64,000 nt of DNA from Capsulimonas sp039928515 (GCF_039928515.1 NZ_JBDSSZ010000114.1); one strand, 5' to 3'; counted from the stretch's first letter, positions 1 to 9,331 are shown. The notes: generated by a model from the sequence alone, not told the origin. Translations and numbers: made by a program.

Positions 1-6
1 ACGGCT

Positions 7-1257
7 TTAACTCCCATACCAAATCACCAGCGTCCGCAGGGCGCTTCGGTCCGTCAGCATGTTGGTGCGGAAGCGCTCGGTTGGGATATCCAACAGGGGC
101 GTGACGCCGTGCTGGTGGTCGACGATCATCAGGGCGCGTTCGATGCAGGAGGCGTTGGGGGCGGTGAGGCCTTCGCTGGCGGCGTAGGCGCGGGCGAACC
201 AGCAAATGAGGGGATAGGTAAGCAGGAGGGAGTTAACGCCGTCGAGGTAGTTTCGGCCGTAGAAGGATGGGCCGAAGAAGCCCATGCTGGAGAGATGGGT
301 GTGCAGGTAGCGCTCCAGGACCTGGGCGGCTTCGGGAGTGGGAACGCCGGTTTCGGTCTCCATTTGATCGAAGGTGATTTCGGGGAAGTTGTCGCGCAGT
401 TGGGGGACAGCGCCTTTGCCGCTGAGCATGGCGAGGGAGACGCTGAGGCGCTTTGTCAGATGCGCTTTCTCCCCCACCCGGTCGTAGCGGCTGTACAGGC
501 CGGCTAGCTGCCGAAAGGCGACGTGCTCCGGGCCGGACGGCGACTTGCGGCGCAGCGTGTCGATCGCGGCGGTGGACTGGACCTCGGCGGCGACGTCTTC
601 CAGATACTCGTCGAACTCTTCCCCTTCCAGCGTGGCGATGCGTGGGTGGCGCAGCACGGCGGCGAGATTGACGCAGGCGGTGATCCTGCGGGTGATGTCC
701 AGCGAAACGTCCAGCAGAACGCGCTCGAAGGTCTCGGTGACGCGGGAGAGCTGCGCCCAGGTGAGCTTCACGCGGCCGTAAAGCGGCGGCGGCGGTAGCT
801 CGGCGGCGTTCTCGGGCAGCGCCGGTTTGACGAGTTTCTGCAAGTCCTTGCGATGATCGGCGATGGGACGGCCCAGATTTTTCGCGGTGGCGGGGCAGTC
901 GTATCGCACGTCCACGCGTACGTCGTCGCCAAGCGGAACCAGAACGAAGGGATACATGCGGCACGCCACGGGCTTGGCCGGCTCCCCGTATTTTGCGTGG
1001 ATGCGGCAGAGGTTATTTTCCAGGAAGACGCATGCGCCGTCGGGACGATGCGCGAGCTGAAAGCCGTCACCATGACGGGTAAAGAGAGGCTTTCCGTCCA
1101 GATCGAGATCCTCATCGGTCCAGCCCTGGCTCTCGATCCGGTCGCGATCTTCCTGCGTCACCACAATCGCAAAACGGCCTCGGCAGCAGTCGCCGCAGCT
1201 CGTGCAGTCGTAGTGCTGGAATCCCGGCGGAGTGATCAATTTCAGCGGTATTTTCAA
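7..1257 (-). CDS. YkgJ/FliB-type cysteine-cluster protein
   Basis: A 416-residue protein of the YkgJ family (zinc- or iron-chelating cysteine cluster; some relatives are flagellin lysine-N-methylases). The N-terminus carries a CxxCxxCC cluster at residues 18-25. A second cysteine group follows at about 75-105, ending in a CRMYPF block that is typical of the family. The remaining ~300 residues are alpha-helical-looking and I do not recognise them. No signal peptide or membrane segment is visible, so it is probably cytosolic. It stands alone, transcribed toward the window edge, and a terminator hairpin of the neighbouring minus-strand gene lies just upstream. The cofactor and substrate cannot be read from the sequence; no flagellar genes are nearby, so a FliB role is not supported by context. 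Confidence 0.8.
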   Translation of the reverse strand: MKIPLKLITPPGFQHYDCTSCGDCCRGRFAIVVTQEDRDRIESQGWTDEDLDLDGKPLFTRHGDGFQLAHRPDGACVFLENNLCRIHAKYGEPAKPVACRMYPFVLVPLGDDVRVDVRYDCPATAKNLGRPIADHRKDLQKLVKPALPENAAELPPPPLYGRVKLTWAQLSRVTETFERVLLDVSLDITRRITACVNLAAVLRHPRIATLEGEEFDEYLEDVAAEVQSTAAIDTLRRKSPSGPEHVAFRQLAGLYSRYDRVGEKAHLTKRLSVSLAMLSGKGAVPQLRDNFPEITFDQMETETGVPTPEAAQVLERYLHTHLSSMGFFGPSFYGRNYLDGVNSLLLTYPLICWFARAYAASEGLTAPNASCIERALMIVDHQHGVTPLLDIPTERFRTNMLTDRSALRTLVIWYGS

Positions 1258-1289
1258 ATTTCTGAATTCCTTAAGAACGCCGCTCGCGT

Positions 1290-1326
1290 AAAAAATAGGG
1301 ACGCCGTGTCACGGCGTCCCTATTTT
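1290..1326 (-). terminator. Terminator hairpin of the Ig-repeat gene
   Basis: A near-perfect inverted repeat (GGGACGCCGTG / CACGGCGTCCC) is flanked by A-rich and T-rich tails. Read on the minus strand it ends in a run of T, just after the stop of the gene at 1357. The A/T tails on both sides could let it work in both directions. Confidence 0.8.
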
Positions 1327-1356
1327 ACCGACCCAGAACCGCTCCGCGTTCCGCCC

Positions 1357-3546
1357 TTAGTTCACCTGACCGGTCAGCGCCGAGGCCGTGCTGCTCGTCC
1401 AGGACGATCCACTAAGCGCGTATCCGCTGGAGGTTTTCCCGAAGTGGATCGTCATGGCGTCGGCCCCGCCCTGAGATATGCCCGTCCCAAACAGGTTATT
1501 GTTTTTGTCCAAATATCCGATGCCGTCCGTCACAACGCCATTGCCCGCTTCCATGTGATAGAGCACGGTGGCGTTCGCGGCGACATTCACACGCAGCAGT
1601 GCGCCGGTGACGCCAACCCTCAGCATTCCACTGTGCGTTCCCAGGATCCCCGGAGCCGTGGCCGCAAGCCCAAGATTGACAGACGCCTTGCTTCCAAGGC
1701 TCCCGTCAGCGTTGATCGCCTGAAGCACGCCATTGAGGATCTGCTTCTCGGTATCCGTTTGAAGCTGCCCCATTAAAGTGACTTCGCTATGGAGAGTATT
1801 ATACTTCACGACCATCACGTTCGCGCTGCTCAGTGTTCCCGCAATTGCGACCGCATGAGTTTGACCGCTCTGCTCGACGACCGTCATCGTTCCAGACAAT
1901 GCGCCTCGGGAATTGACTTGACACGCCAGCAGAGACGCCTGAGCGTTGATATCTGACGGCGCGACGATATTCCCCACGTACGAAACAGACGATGATGCCG
2001 GCGGAGGCGGCGGGGCCGGCGCCACGGTCAAAGTCGTGGTCTTTGTCACCCCGCTGTAGGAGGCGGTGATCGTGACCACGGTGCTCGAATTGACGGGCTT
2101 GGTCACAATCGTGAACGTCCTGGAGGCTGTTCCTGCCGCAATCAGCGCCGGAGACACGACGGTCGCCAGACTGCTGTTGCTGCTCGTGACAATCACTGAC
2201 GCGCCTGCGGCGGGCGCGGGGCCATTGAGATTCACCGCGCCGACCGAAGAGTTTCCACCGATCACAATGTACGGAGTGGCGGTCACGGACGCCAGAGCGA
2301 TGGGCGTAACCGTCAGTGTGGCGGTTTTGGTGACGCCGGCGTAAGTGGCGGAAATAGTGACGACCGTCCCGACGGTCACGGGCTTGGTCACAATCGAAAA
2401 TGTCTTCGACACTGTGCCCGAAGCGACTACCACCGGTGAGACGACAGTCGCGACGTTCGTGTTGCTGCTGGCCACGGCAACCGAGGCCCCGGCGGGGGGC
2501 GTTATTCCCGTGAGCGAGATCGTCCCGACGGAAGAAGCGCCGCCGCCGACGCTGGCGGGAGAGATAGTCAAAGCCGACAGCGCCGCCGGCGGCGCCGTCA
2601 CGGTCAATGTCGCGGTTTTGGAGATACCACCGTAAGTCGCTGTGATTGTGACGACAGTCGCGGTCGCGACCGGCTTCGTGGTGATGGCGAACGTCTTATA
2701 GTATGAGCCGCCGGGAACGAGGACCGGCGAGGCAACGGTGGCGGCGCTCGTATTGCTGCTCGTAACGGCGACGATGGCGCCGGACGCGGCGGTGAACCCA
2801 TTCAGCGTGAGGATTCCAGACGAAGCCGCCCCACCAACAACGCTGACCGGCGTCACTGCTAAACTGGAAAGCGCAGGAGGTGTGACGGTGAGGGTCGCGC
2901 TCCTGCTCACTCCGCCATAGCTGGCGGTGATGGTGACGACAGTCGCAGTCGCGACCGGCTTGGTGGTAATGGCGAACGTCTTTGAATATGCGCCGGTCGC
3001 CACCAGGACGGGCGAGGTCACCGTGGCGGCGTTCGTGTTGCTGCTTGCGACGGCCACCGAGACGTTCGCCGCAGCCAGCCCGGTCAGCCGGATCAGCGCG
3101 GTGGACCCCGCGCCGCCGACGACGCTGACCGGCGAGATATTGAGTGTCGACAAAGTCGGCGGCGTCACCGTCAACGTCGCGCTCTTACTCACTCCGCCGT
3201 AACTCGCCGTAATCGTGACAACCGCCGTGGCAATCACGGGCTTCGTGGTGACGACGAATGTCCTTGACGCCGTACCAGAGGCAACGACCACCGGCGATAC
3301 AACCGTGGCGATATTCGTATTGCTGCTCGAAACGACAACGGAGGCGCCGGAACCCAGAGCCGCTCCCGTCAGCGCAATCGCGCCGATCGACCCCGATCCG
3401 CCGACGACAGTGCTGGGCGAAACAGAAAGAGAGGACAGTGTGATGGCGGCCCCGGCGGGCGCGCCGTAGACGCCGCCCAAACAAACGATGGCAAAGAGAA
3501 GCAGCAGGACGGAACGGAAAGCGGAGCGGAAGGGCTATATTCGCAT
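1357..3546 (-). CDS. Ig-repeat surface protein with an amber-interrupted signal peptide
   Basis: Five tandem ~85-90-residue repeats fill most of the protein. Each starts like LSSLSVSP and carries SSNTNxATVVSP and VVTITASYGG blocks, as in bacterial Ig-like surface proteins. A proline-rich hinge and a C-terminal domain of ~200 residues follow. The longest uninterrupted frame is 1357-3480 (707 aa, TTG start) and begins just after a hydrophobic stretch. Reading upstream in the same frame gives ATG at 3544-3546, three codons, a TAG at 3535-3537, then a typical signal peptide (RSVLLLLFAIV). A GGAG lies 12 nt before that ATG and a TATAAT at 3599-3604 on the minus strand. Either the gene is broken by one nonsense change, or it is read through, or it starts at a weak site. 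I annotate the full frame but expression is doubtful. Confidence 0.7.
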
Positions 3547-3665
3547 GACGTAGGTATTCTCCAGAAGCTCCCGTACAAATACGAAGAGAAGCTTACTTAT
3601 TATAACGTAGATTTTCGTGAACGAGAGCGGCGATCTGCGATCCCTAAGGTAAAGACAGCGTTCTT

Positions 3666-3691
3666 ACAATGGGACCAAACGATCCCATTGT
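3666..3691. promoter_or_regulatory. Inverted repeat, candidate operator (ATGGGACCA type)
   Basis: ACAATGGGA and TCCCATTGT form 9-bp arms separated by 8 nt. The left part reads AATGGGACCA, which matches copies at 46434 and 56001 near other glycoside hydrolase promoters. No T-run follows, so a protein-binding site is likelier than a terminator. It sits between the Ig-repeat gene and the GH16 gene, and could serve either. Confidence 0.5.
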
Positions 3692-3872
3692 CTCATCTCT
3701 GTGTTTGGTTCAATCCTCTGAGATTGTACGGATACGTGTTTTCGAGTTCGCTTTCCCAGGCAAATGCTTAACGATTGAAAATAAATTCATATGTCAATAA
3801 CTATCAATAAATTACTAACATAGGTATACGCACCCTATTTACACCAAAATGTAGCAAAAGCAATAATTGTTC

Positions 3873-3901
3873 TTGACAGACTTCCTACCCCTTGATATAA
3901 T
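3873..3901 (+). promoter_or_regulatory. Consensus sigma70 promoter of the GH16 gene
   Basis: TTGACA (3873-3878), a 17-bp spacer, and TATAAT (3896-3901): an exact match to the sigma70 consensus. Transcription would start near 3908, giving a leader of about 185 nt before the GH16 start codon. Confidence 0.8.
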
Positions 3902-4093
3902 GGGGACGGTTTGAGCCATACGGGCTTACAAGCGATAGCAAATTTGATTTGTGTTCTAATAGATACAATTGCGATTCAGATCGCAAATCATGGCTAGTGT
4001 AAGACGCGCCTCAATCCATTCATGGCCGGTTCAAAAACCGCCGGTCACTTTCTCACATTTCAGAGTTGAAGAGAGATAAGGAGTTCGCGGAGC

Positions 4094-5422
4094 ATGCACA
4101 CCCCCTTAGATTGTAAACTTAGCAAAACAGGTATTTCCCGGAAGATGGATCGACGCGCCGTTAAGATGATGGCGCTGGCGGCGTCTACTCTGCTTGTCCT
4201 CGGGATCGGCAAAACATCACATGCACAGGCTCCGGGCGGTATGGGGCTGGTTTGGGCCGATGAGTTCTCCGACGCGCGCAACGGGGCGACTCCCGCCGGC
4301 GTCTACTGGAACTACGATACCGGCGGCGGCGGCTGGGGCAACAACGAGCTGCAAAACTACACCAGCAACGCGGACAACGCGCATGAGGTCTACGACGGCA
4401 CCGGGACTGACGGCTCCGCGATGCAGATCAAGGCGACGAACTCTGCGGGAACCTGGTACTCGGCGCGTCTGAAGACCGCCGGCAAAGTCTCCATGGGGCC
4501 GTATGGCTACTACGAAACGCGCTGTAAGTTCCCAAATGGCGGCAAAGGCTATTGGCCCGCGTTCTGGTTCCTGGGCAACAACATCGGCTCGGTCGGCTGG
4601 CCCACCTGCGGCGAGATCGACGTCGCCGAGGAGATCAACGGCCAGTGGGAAAACCACCAGAGCCTGCACATGCCCGGCTGGGATCCGACCTTGCAGACCA
4701 CGCCCAACAGCTCCACGACCACCTATCACAACTACGGCGTGAACTGGCAGCCCGGCTACTGCGCCTTCTACGTCGACGGCGCCTTCACCGGCCAGTTCAA
4801 CCAGGGCGGTGGCGGCAACTGGGTCTTTAACAACCAGACGATGTACATGCTGCTCAATCTTGCAGTCGGCGGCAACTGGCCCGGCAACCCGGACGGCACG
4901 ACAGCGGGGACCGCCTACTTCAACGTGGACTATGTGCGCCAGTATCAGAACGGCGCGCCGGCCATCCAGAACGGCGTCTACGAAATATCCGCCTCCACCA
5001 CCGGCAACGCGCTAGACTGTTATGGCGCAGCCAACACGAACGGAACGCCGATCCAGCTCTGGCCCTACGCCGGCACGAACAATCAGAAGTGGCAAGTTAC
5101 CAACCTGAACAACGGCTACTATTCGATTCGGACGATCAACCCCGACGGCAGCGTCGGCCGCAGCCTGGACTGCACCGGCTGCAGCCCGAACGACGGAACC
5201 GTGGTCGAGCTCTGGGATTACAACGGCGCTGCGTGCCAGCAGTGGCAGATCACGCAAACGTCCGGCGGACGGTTTGTCATCGCCACGGCGGGGACGAAGG
5301 CCGGCGGCGCGCATGATGTTCTGGACGGCCAGAACTGCTCCGGAGCAAACAATACCCGCATCCTGCTCTGGGGCTGGGGCGGCGGCGGCTGCCAGCAGAC
5401 CTGGGACTTCATCCGAAGATAA
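4094..5422 (+). CDS. Secreted GH16 family beta-glucanase-like enzyme with ricin-type lectin domain
   Basis: A 442-residue secreted glycoside hydrolase of family 16, which cleaves beta-1,3 or beta-1,3-1,4 glucans, or related galactans, outside the cell. After an N-terminal region with a hydrophobic signal peptide (about residues 25-46, ending ...SHAQA) comes the GH16 jelly roll (about 50-285). The catalytic signature EIDVAE is at residues 174-179 and both glutamates are present. The C-terminal ~140 residues are a ricin B-type beta-trefoil (CBM13-like), with repeated Q-x-W-like segments and several cysteines. AAGGAG lies 10 nt before the ATG; an internal ATG at residue 18 is possible but has no good ribosome site. 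The gene has its own consensus promoter and long leader and appears monocistronic. The exact substrate is not determined by sequence. Confidence 0.88.
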   Translation: MHTPLDCKLSKTGISRKMDRRAVKMMALAASTLLVLGIGKTSHAQAPGGMGLVWADEFSDARNGATPAGVYWNYDTGGGGWGNNELQNYTSNADNAHEVYDGTGTDGSAMQIKATNSAGTWYSARLKTAGKVSMGPYGYYETRCKFPNGGKGYWPAFWFLGNNIGSVGWPTCGEIDVAEEINGQWENHQSLHMPGWDPTLQTTPNSSTTTYHNYGVNWQPGYCAFYVDGAFTGQFNQGGGGNWVFNNQTMYMLLNLAVGGNWPGNPDGTTAGTAYFNVDYVRQYQNGAPAIQNGVYEISASTTGNALDCYGAANTNGTPIQLWPYAGTNNQKWQVTNLNNGYYSIRTINPDGSVGRSLDCTGCSPNDGTVVELWDYNGAACQQWQITQTSGGRFVIATAGTKAGGAHDVLDGQNCSGANNTRILLWGWGGGGCQQTWDFIRR

Positions 5423-5473
5423 TCCTGTGTGCTGGTTCTCAACTCAGACGCGAAGAAATTGCTTAAAAAGCTA

Positions 5474-5515
5474 TTGACACAATGCAACCTCATGACGAAT
5501 AATCGTCATGAGGTT
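5474..5515 (+). promoter_or_regulatory. Promoter overlapped by a 13-bp-arm palindrome
   Basis: TTGACA at 5474-5479 and AATAAT at 5498-5503 are spaced by 18 bp. The -10 lies in the centre of a perfect inverted repeat with arms at 5486-5498 and 5503-5515 (AACCTCATGACGA and its complement, loop ATAA). No T-run follows, so a repressor site over the -10 is likelier than a terminator. It drives the foldase gene at 5594. Confidence 0.6.
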
Positions 5516-5593
5516 GCCCGTACGGTAATCGTCGTCGAATATTGCGCTCTCTCCAACGAGTGCGGCGTTACAAGCGAATGTAAGAGGTGAGAT

Positions 5594-7384
5594 TTGCTGG
5601 TAAGTCGAGTAACGAAAGTAGTTTCCACATTGGCCGCAGTCGCGTTCGTGGCGGCTTGCGCCGACGGCTCCGCGCGGGGCGCGGAAGCCCCCCTGCCCCA
5701 TTCCACTGTCGCAGGCGTGTTCGCCACGGACATCCAGGGATCGTTCGTCGGCGCAAACGGACCAGAAGGCGTCGCCGCCGAAGTCGACGGACATCCGATC
5801 CTTCTCCGTGATGTGACATCGATCTGTCTGCGCAAGTACCGCACGCCGATCATCGATCAGATGATCCAAAACTATGTTGTGGGCCGGGAATGTGAAAAGA
5901 AAGGCATTGTGGTCCCAGAAGCCGAAGTCGACAAGTCCGTGGAGCAGCTGCGTAAAAATGTCGCCCCAGCAACCCTAGACGATGTGATCGCCCAGCACCA
6001 TTCCACGATGGCGGAAGTGCGGACGGCGTTTCGGAACAAGATCCAGCGCGGACGTCTCGTCGCCGATCAAGTCCCCGCCACTGCGATGGCCCATTGCCGC
6101 GCGATTTTCATCAAATTTGCCCCGGAAGGCGCTCCCGTGGCTGTGGCCGGAACGGCTCGTACGGAAGCCAACGCCCGGGCCCTGATCGCCATTATCCAGT
6201 CTGAACTGACCAAGGGCAAAGAGTTTGGCGACATGGCGGCCAAATACTCCGAAGTGGAGCCCAAGAGCGCAGCGGGCGATATTGGGGTGCTGTATCCCGG
6301 CGTTCGTGAGATCGATCCCGCCGTCGCGGATACCGCGCTGACGCTCGCCAAGGGCAAAGTGTCCGAACAGGTGCGAACGCACAACGGTTTCTGGCTCCTC
6401 CAAGCAATCAGCACGAGCGCGGATCATCCCGCTGGCGAAGACGCCGCTTATAAGGCCGCACACGATACCTACGTCGATCAGCAGGCGCAGTTCCTCACAC
6501 CCAAGTTTGTCGTGGACCTGATCGAGAAGTCCCATATCACCTTCGCTACGGACTCCGAATGTGATCTTGCGGCGGGCAAGCCGATGCCGGAAGCCGCCGC
6601 AACCGTGGACGGACACGTGATCCCGATGAAGGATGTCGCCGCCAAATGCGTTGCGGAGAACGGCCCTCGCGTCGTCGATATCCTCGTGCAGAACTACCTC
6701 GTCAACCAGGAATGTCAACGGCTCGGCGTCGCTGTCCCCGAAACGGAAGTGGATGCGCGCCTCGACAAGCTGCGAAAACTGATTGCGCCCAACACCATTG
6801 ACGCCGGACTGGTCGCCCGTCATATGACTCTCGCGGAGCTGCGCGACAGCTTCCAGCAGGACATGAAGCGCGTCCGACTCGTCCAGGATCAGGTAAAGCC
6901 CACGAAAATGGCGCACTGCCGAGCGATTCTGATCAAATTCCAGCAGCCAGGGAACTTGACCGTAGCAGGCGTCAAGCCTCGTACGAAAATCGAAGCGCTG
7001 GCCCTGATCAAAACCATTCAAGCGCAGCTGAAAAACGGCAAAGACTTCGGCGATCTTGCGGACAAATATTCTGAGATGGAGCCAAAAACGGCTAATGGGG
7101 ACATCGGTGTCCTCTACTTGGGTATGCACGATATGGACACCGGCGTAATGGAGGCGGGACTGGCGCTGGACAAAGGCAAAACCACGGCGGAGCCAATCAC
7201 CACGGTACTCGGCTACTGTCTCGTCCAATCCATCAGCACCAGCGATGACCATCCTAAAGCCGAAGACGCCGCATATCACAACACTCTCAGCATCTACAAA
7301 GAACAGCAATCTCAGACCCTCACTCCACAGGCGATTGTCGAGCTGATCAAAAAAAGCAAGGTTGTTTATTACGTCCATGCCTAA
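5594..7384 (+). CDS. Double SurA/parvulin-like foldase lipoprotein
   Basis: A 596-residue predicted lipoprotein chaperone or peptidyl-prolyl isomerase. The signal peptide ends in a lipobox VAAC with Cys22 as the lipidated residue. The rest is two tandem copies (about residues 58-325 and 330-590) of the same module. Each copy has an EVDGHPI/TVDGHVI start, a SurA-N-like helical part with VVPEAEVD/AVPETEVD, then a PpiC-like part with KxGKxFGDxAxKYSExEPK and GDIGVLY. That is the normal foldase layout duplicated inside one chain. The start is TTG at 5594, six nt after a strong AGAGGTGAG site. Activity as an isomerase is not certain; some parvulin-like domains act only as chaperones. It likely handles outer-envelope or secreted proteins, which abound in this region. 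Confidence 0.8.
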   Translation: MLVSRVTKVVSTLAAVAFVAACADGSARGAEAPLPHSTVAGVFATDIQGSFVGANGPEGVAAEVDGHPILLRDVTSICLRKYRTPIIDQMIQNYVVGRECEKKGIVVPEAEVDKSVEQLRKNVAPATLDDVIAQHHSTMAEVRTAFRNKIQRGRLVADQVPATAMAHCRAIFIKFAPEGAPVAVAGTARTEANARALIAIIQSELTKGKEFGDMAAKYSEVEPKSAAGDIGVLYPGVREIDPAVADTALTLAKGKVSEQVRTHNGFWLLQAISTSADHPAGEDAAYKAAHDTYVDQQAQFLTPKFVVDLIEKSHITFATDSECDLAAGKPMPEAAATVDGHVIPMKDVAAKCVAENGPRVVDILVQNYLVNQECQRLGVAVPETEVDARLDKLRKLIAPNTIDAGLVARHMTLAELRDSFQQDMKRVRLVQDQVKPTKMAHCRAILIKFQQPGNLTVAGVKPRTKIEALALIKTIQAQLKNGKDFGDLADKYSEMEPKTANGDIGVLYLGMHDMDTGVMEAGLALDKGKTTAEPITTVLGYCLVQSISTSDDHPKAEDAAYHNTLSIYKEQQSQTLTPQAIVELIKKSKVVYYVHA

Positions 7385-7602
7385 AACCAGGGAACTCCCG
7401 GAGTAGTTCGAAAAGTATTCATGTTAAAATAGCTCGGTGTTTGAGGAATATTTGAGGGCGACGCGATATTCTGTAGACGCCTGGTTCGCCGTCCGATCCA
7501 GATCGTTTGCGTTTGCAGCGATTGGAACTGGAAACACGGCGCGCTTTTCCTCAACGCCGCTGCGAAAACGCGTGACTAGGACACCGCCACACTGGGGAAA
7601 GC

Positions 7603-9324
7603 ATGAACTCAATGACATTATCAATGCGCCGCGCCGCGTACGCCACGCTGCCGGCGCTTCTCGTCATGGCCGGCGCAAGCGCCGCCAAGGCCGCCACGCC
7701 CGCGCCCGGAACCGCAGAGGCGCTCATCTACTCGACGATGCCTTCAACTGCGGCGCACCGTCCGGAGATGGCCCTGGACGGCGATCAGAAAAGCTACTTT
7801 AAATCCGTCTACGGCATGAGCGACGGCGACACCTTTCTGGTGCTTCTGTCTCGCCCAATTCCTGTGAAGTCGCTTCGCATCGTCACCGGCGATGCGGACA
7901 GCCAGGACGGCGTCACGGACGGCATCGTCGAGACCTCGCCGGACGGCGTCACATTCACCAAGGCGGCGGACTTTGACGCCAATGGCGTGGCGGCCGCGAA
8001 AATCGGCGGCAAGCCCGTCGAAGCCCTTCGCATTCGCCTGAACAATCGCAGGGGTGTCCCCTCTCTGCTCGTTCGCGAGATCACGATCGACTCGCCCGTT
8101 AAGATCTCACATGTCGTGCAGGGACCGGGCCGAGGTTTCGTGGATATCTCCCAGGCTCCAGATCTGGCGAACTGGGCGCAGCGCGCCGAAACACAGATGG
8201 AAAACTTCTGGGCCGACACGCAGGCGCTGCTTTACACCGACGGCTTCATCACGCCGAACATGGTCAATGTCATTTACAAGACTGGCCCCGGCGTCACGGA
8301 TGTCGCGGCGACCGGCGGCGGCGTCATGACCGTGAATAGCAAGTGGTGCCGCGAGCATGCCGATGACACCGGCCTGACGGTCCACGAGACGGCGCACGCC
8401 ATCCAGGCTATGGCGGCTTACAACCCCGTCTGGCTGATCGAAGGCACTGCGGACTATATCCGCTGGGTCAAATTCGAGCCGCAGAACTTTCACCCGCGCA
8501 TCAACCCCGCCACCGCGAAGTACACGGATCGCTATCAGACGACCGCAACCTTCCTCGCCTGGTGCGAGATGCACTACGATAGCGGCCTTGTCACCAAGAT
8601 GAACCGCGCGACCCGTTACGGCACGTACGATAGCGGCTTGTGGAAGGAATACACCGGCAAGGATGTCGACACCCTGTGGGCGGAGTTCATCGCCGCATAC
8701 AAAGCCGATCCGGTCAATATTATTACCAAGCCCGTCGCCGAAGCAGATCGCCCGCGTGTCCTTCCCACGGTAACGCCGGGCTCCTCCACTGCGGCGAATC
8801 TCGGCTCCGCCTTCAACGGGGTCGGGATCATAAACGACGGCGCGACATTCGCGGAGACCGACGGCGCGGACAGCGGCGGAGCCTCCTACTCCTCCAAACT
8901 GCTCGGCGCGACGCAGAAATCGAAAGACGTCCTGTTCCAGCTTGGCCCGGCGAATGCGCCAGACATGGTGATTAGCCAGGGCCAGACCGTGAACCTCCCA
9001 GGCGGCCAGTATCAGTCTCTCTGGATCCTGGCGTCCGCCGTGGACGGCACACAGATGGCGCAGCGCTTCACCGTCAACTACGCCGATGGAACGACGGCGA
9101 ACCTTGTGCAGAATGTCAGCGACTGGTTCCAGCCGGGAAGCTACCCCGGCGAAACCCGCGCCGTCAAAACCTCGTACCGCAACACCTACGACGGTGCTAA
9201 GGACCCGCGCACGTTCTATATCTATAGCTACGGATTTGCACTGGACCACGGCAAGACCGTCAAGAGCATCACGCTGCCCAATAACCCCAGCGTGCGCATT
9301 TTCGCGGTAACCCTCGCCAACTAG
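7603..9324 (+). CDS. Secreted basic-secretory-protein (BSP) family metallopeptidase-like protein, long form
   Basis: A 573-residue secreted protein. Signal peptide at residues 1-28 (ends ...AAKAA). Next is a beta-sandwich, discoidin-like domain (about 35-165). Then a basic secretory protein (BSP, PF04450-type) domain (about 170-360) carries the zinc-binding-like motif HETAH at 261-265, followed by IQ and by an IEGTADYIRW block that supplies a further acidic residue. The C-terminal ~185 residues form another beta-rich domain not found in the adjacent paralogue. A GGGGAAAG site precedes the ATG. The BSP family is best known from plant defence proteins and has a metallopeptidase-like fold; the substrate is unknown. 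It is followed by a hairpin terminator and then by its shorter paralogue at 9441, which shows a local duplication. Confidence 0.8.
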   Translation: MNSMTLSMRRAAYATLPALLVMAGASAAKAATPAPGTAEALIYSTMPSTAAHRPEMALDGDQKSYFKSVYGMSDGDTFLVLLSRPIPVKSLRIVTGDADSQDGVTDGIVETSPDGVTFTKAADFDANGVAAAKIGGKPVEALRIRLNNRRGVPSLLVREITIDSPVKISHVVQGPGRGFVDISQAPDLANWAQRAETQMENFWADTQALLYTDGFITPNMVNVIYKTGPGVTDVAATGGGVMTVNSKWCREHADDTGLTVHETAHAIQAMAAYNPVWLIEGTADYIRWVKFEPQNFHPRINPATAKYTDRYQTTATFLAWCEMHYDSGLVTKMNRATRYGTYDSGLWKEYTGKDVDTLWAEFIAAYKADPVNIITKPVAEADRPRVLPTVTPGSSTAANLGSAFNGVGIINDGATFAETDGADSGGASYSSKLLGATQKSKDVLFQLGPANAPDMVISQGQTVNLPGGQYQSLWILASAVDGTQMAQRFTVNYADGTTANLVQNVSDWFQPGSYPGETRAVKTSYRNTYDGAKDPRTFYIYSYGFALDHGKTVKSITLPNNPSVRIFAVTLAN

Positions 9325-9331
9325 CACCTCG

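Larger units (their letters stand above)
3547..4093. other. Intergenic region with divergent promoters and a long leader
   Basis: About 550 bp without a convincing protein gene. It holds the minus-strand promoter of the Ig-repeat gene, the inverted repeat at 3666-3691, an AT-rich stretch (3770-3870), the plus-strand promoter at 3873-3901 and a ~185-nt leader of the GH16 gene. The leader has small hairpins (GCGAT/ATCGC near 3971-3984; a CCGG-based one near 4025-4043) and a 29-codon frame (3990-4079) without a ribosome site. I recognise no known riboswitch. Confidence 0.6.

Noticed and set aside
1357..3480. TTG at 3480 as the true start of the Ig-repeat protein
   Set aside because: It would remove the hydrophobic signal peptide lying immediately upstream in frame and has no ribosome site, so a natural start there is unlikely.
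5975..7378. Long open frame (467 codons) opposite the foldase gene
   Set aside because: It is fully antisense to a gene with clear domain repeats and a strong ribosome site; its translation shows no family features. High GC codon use produces such shadows.
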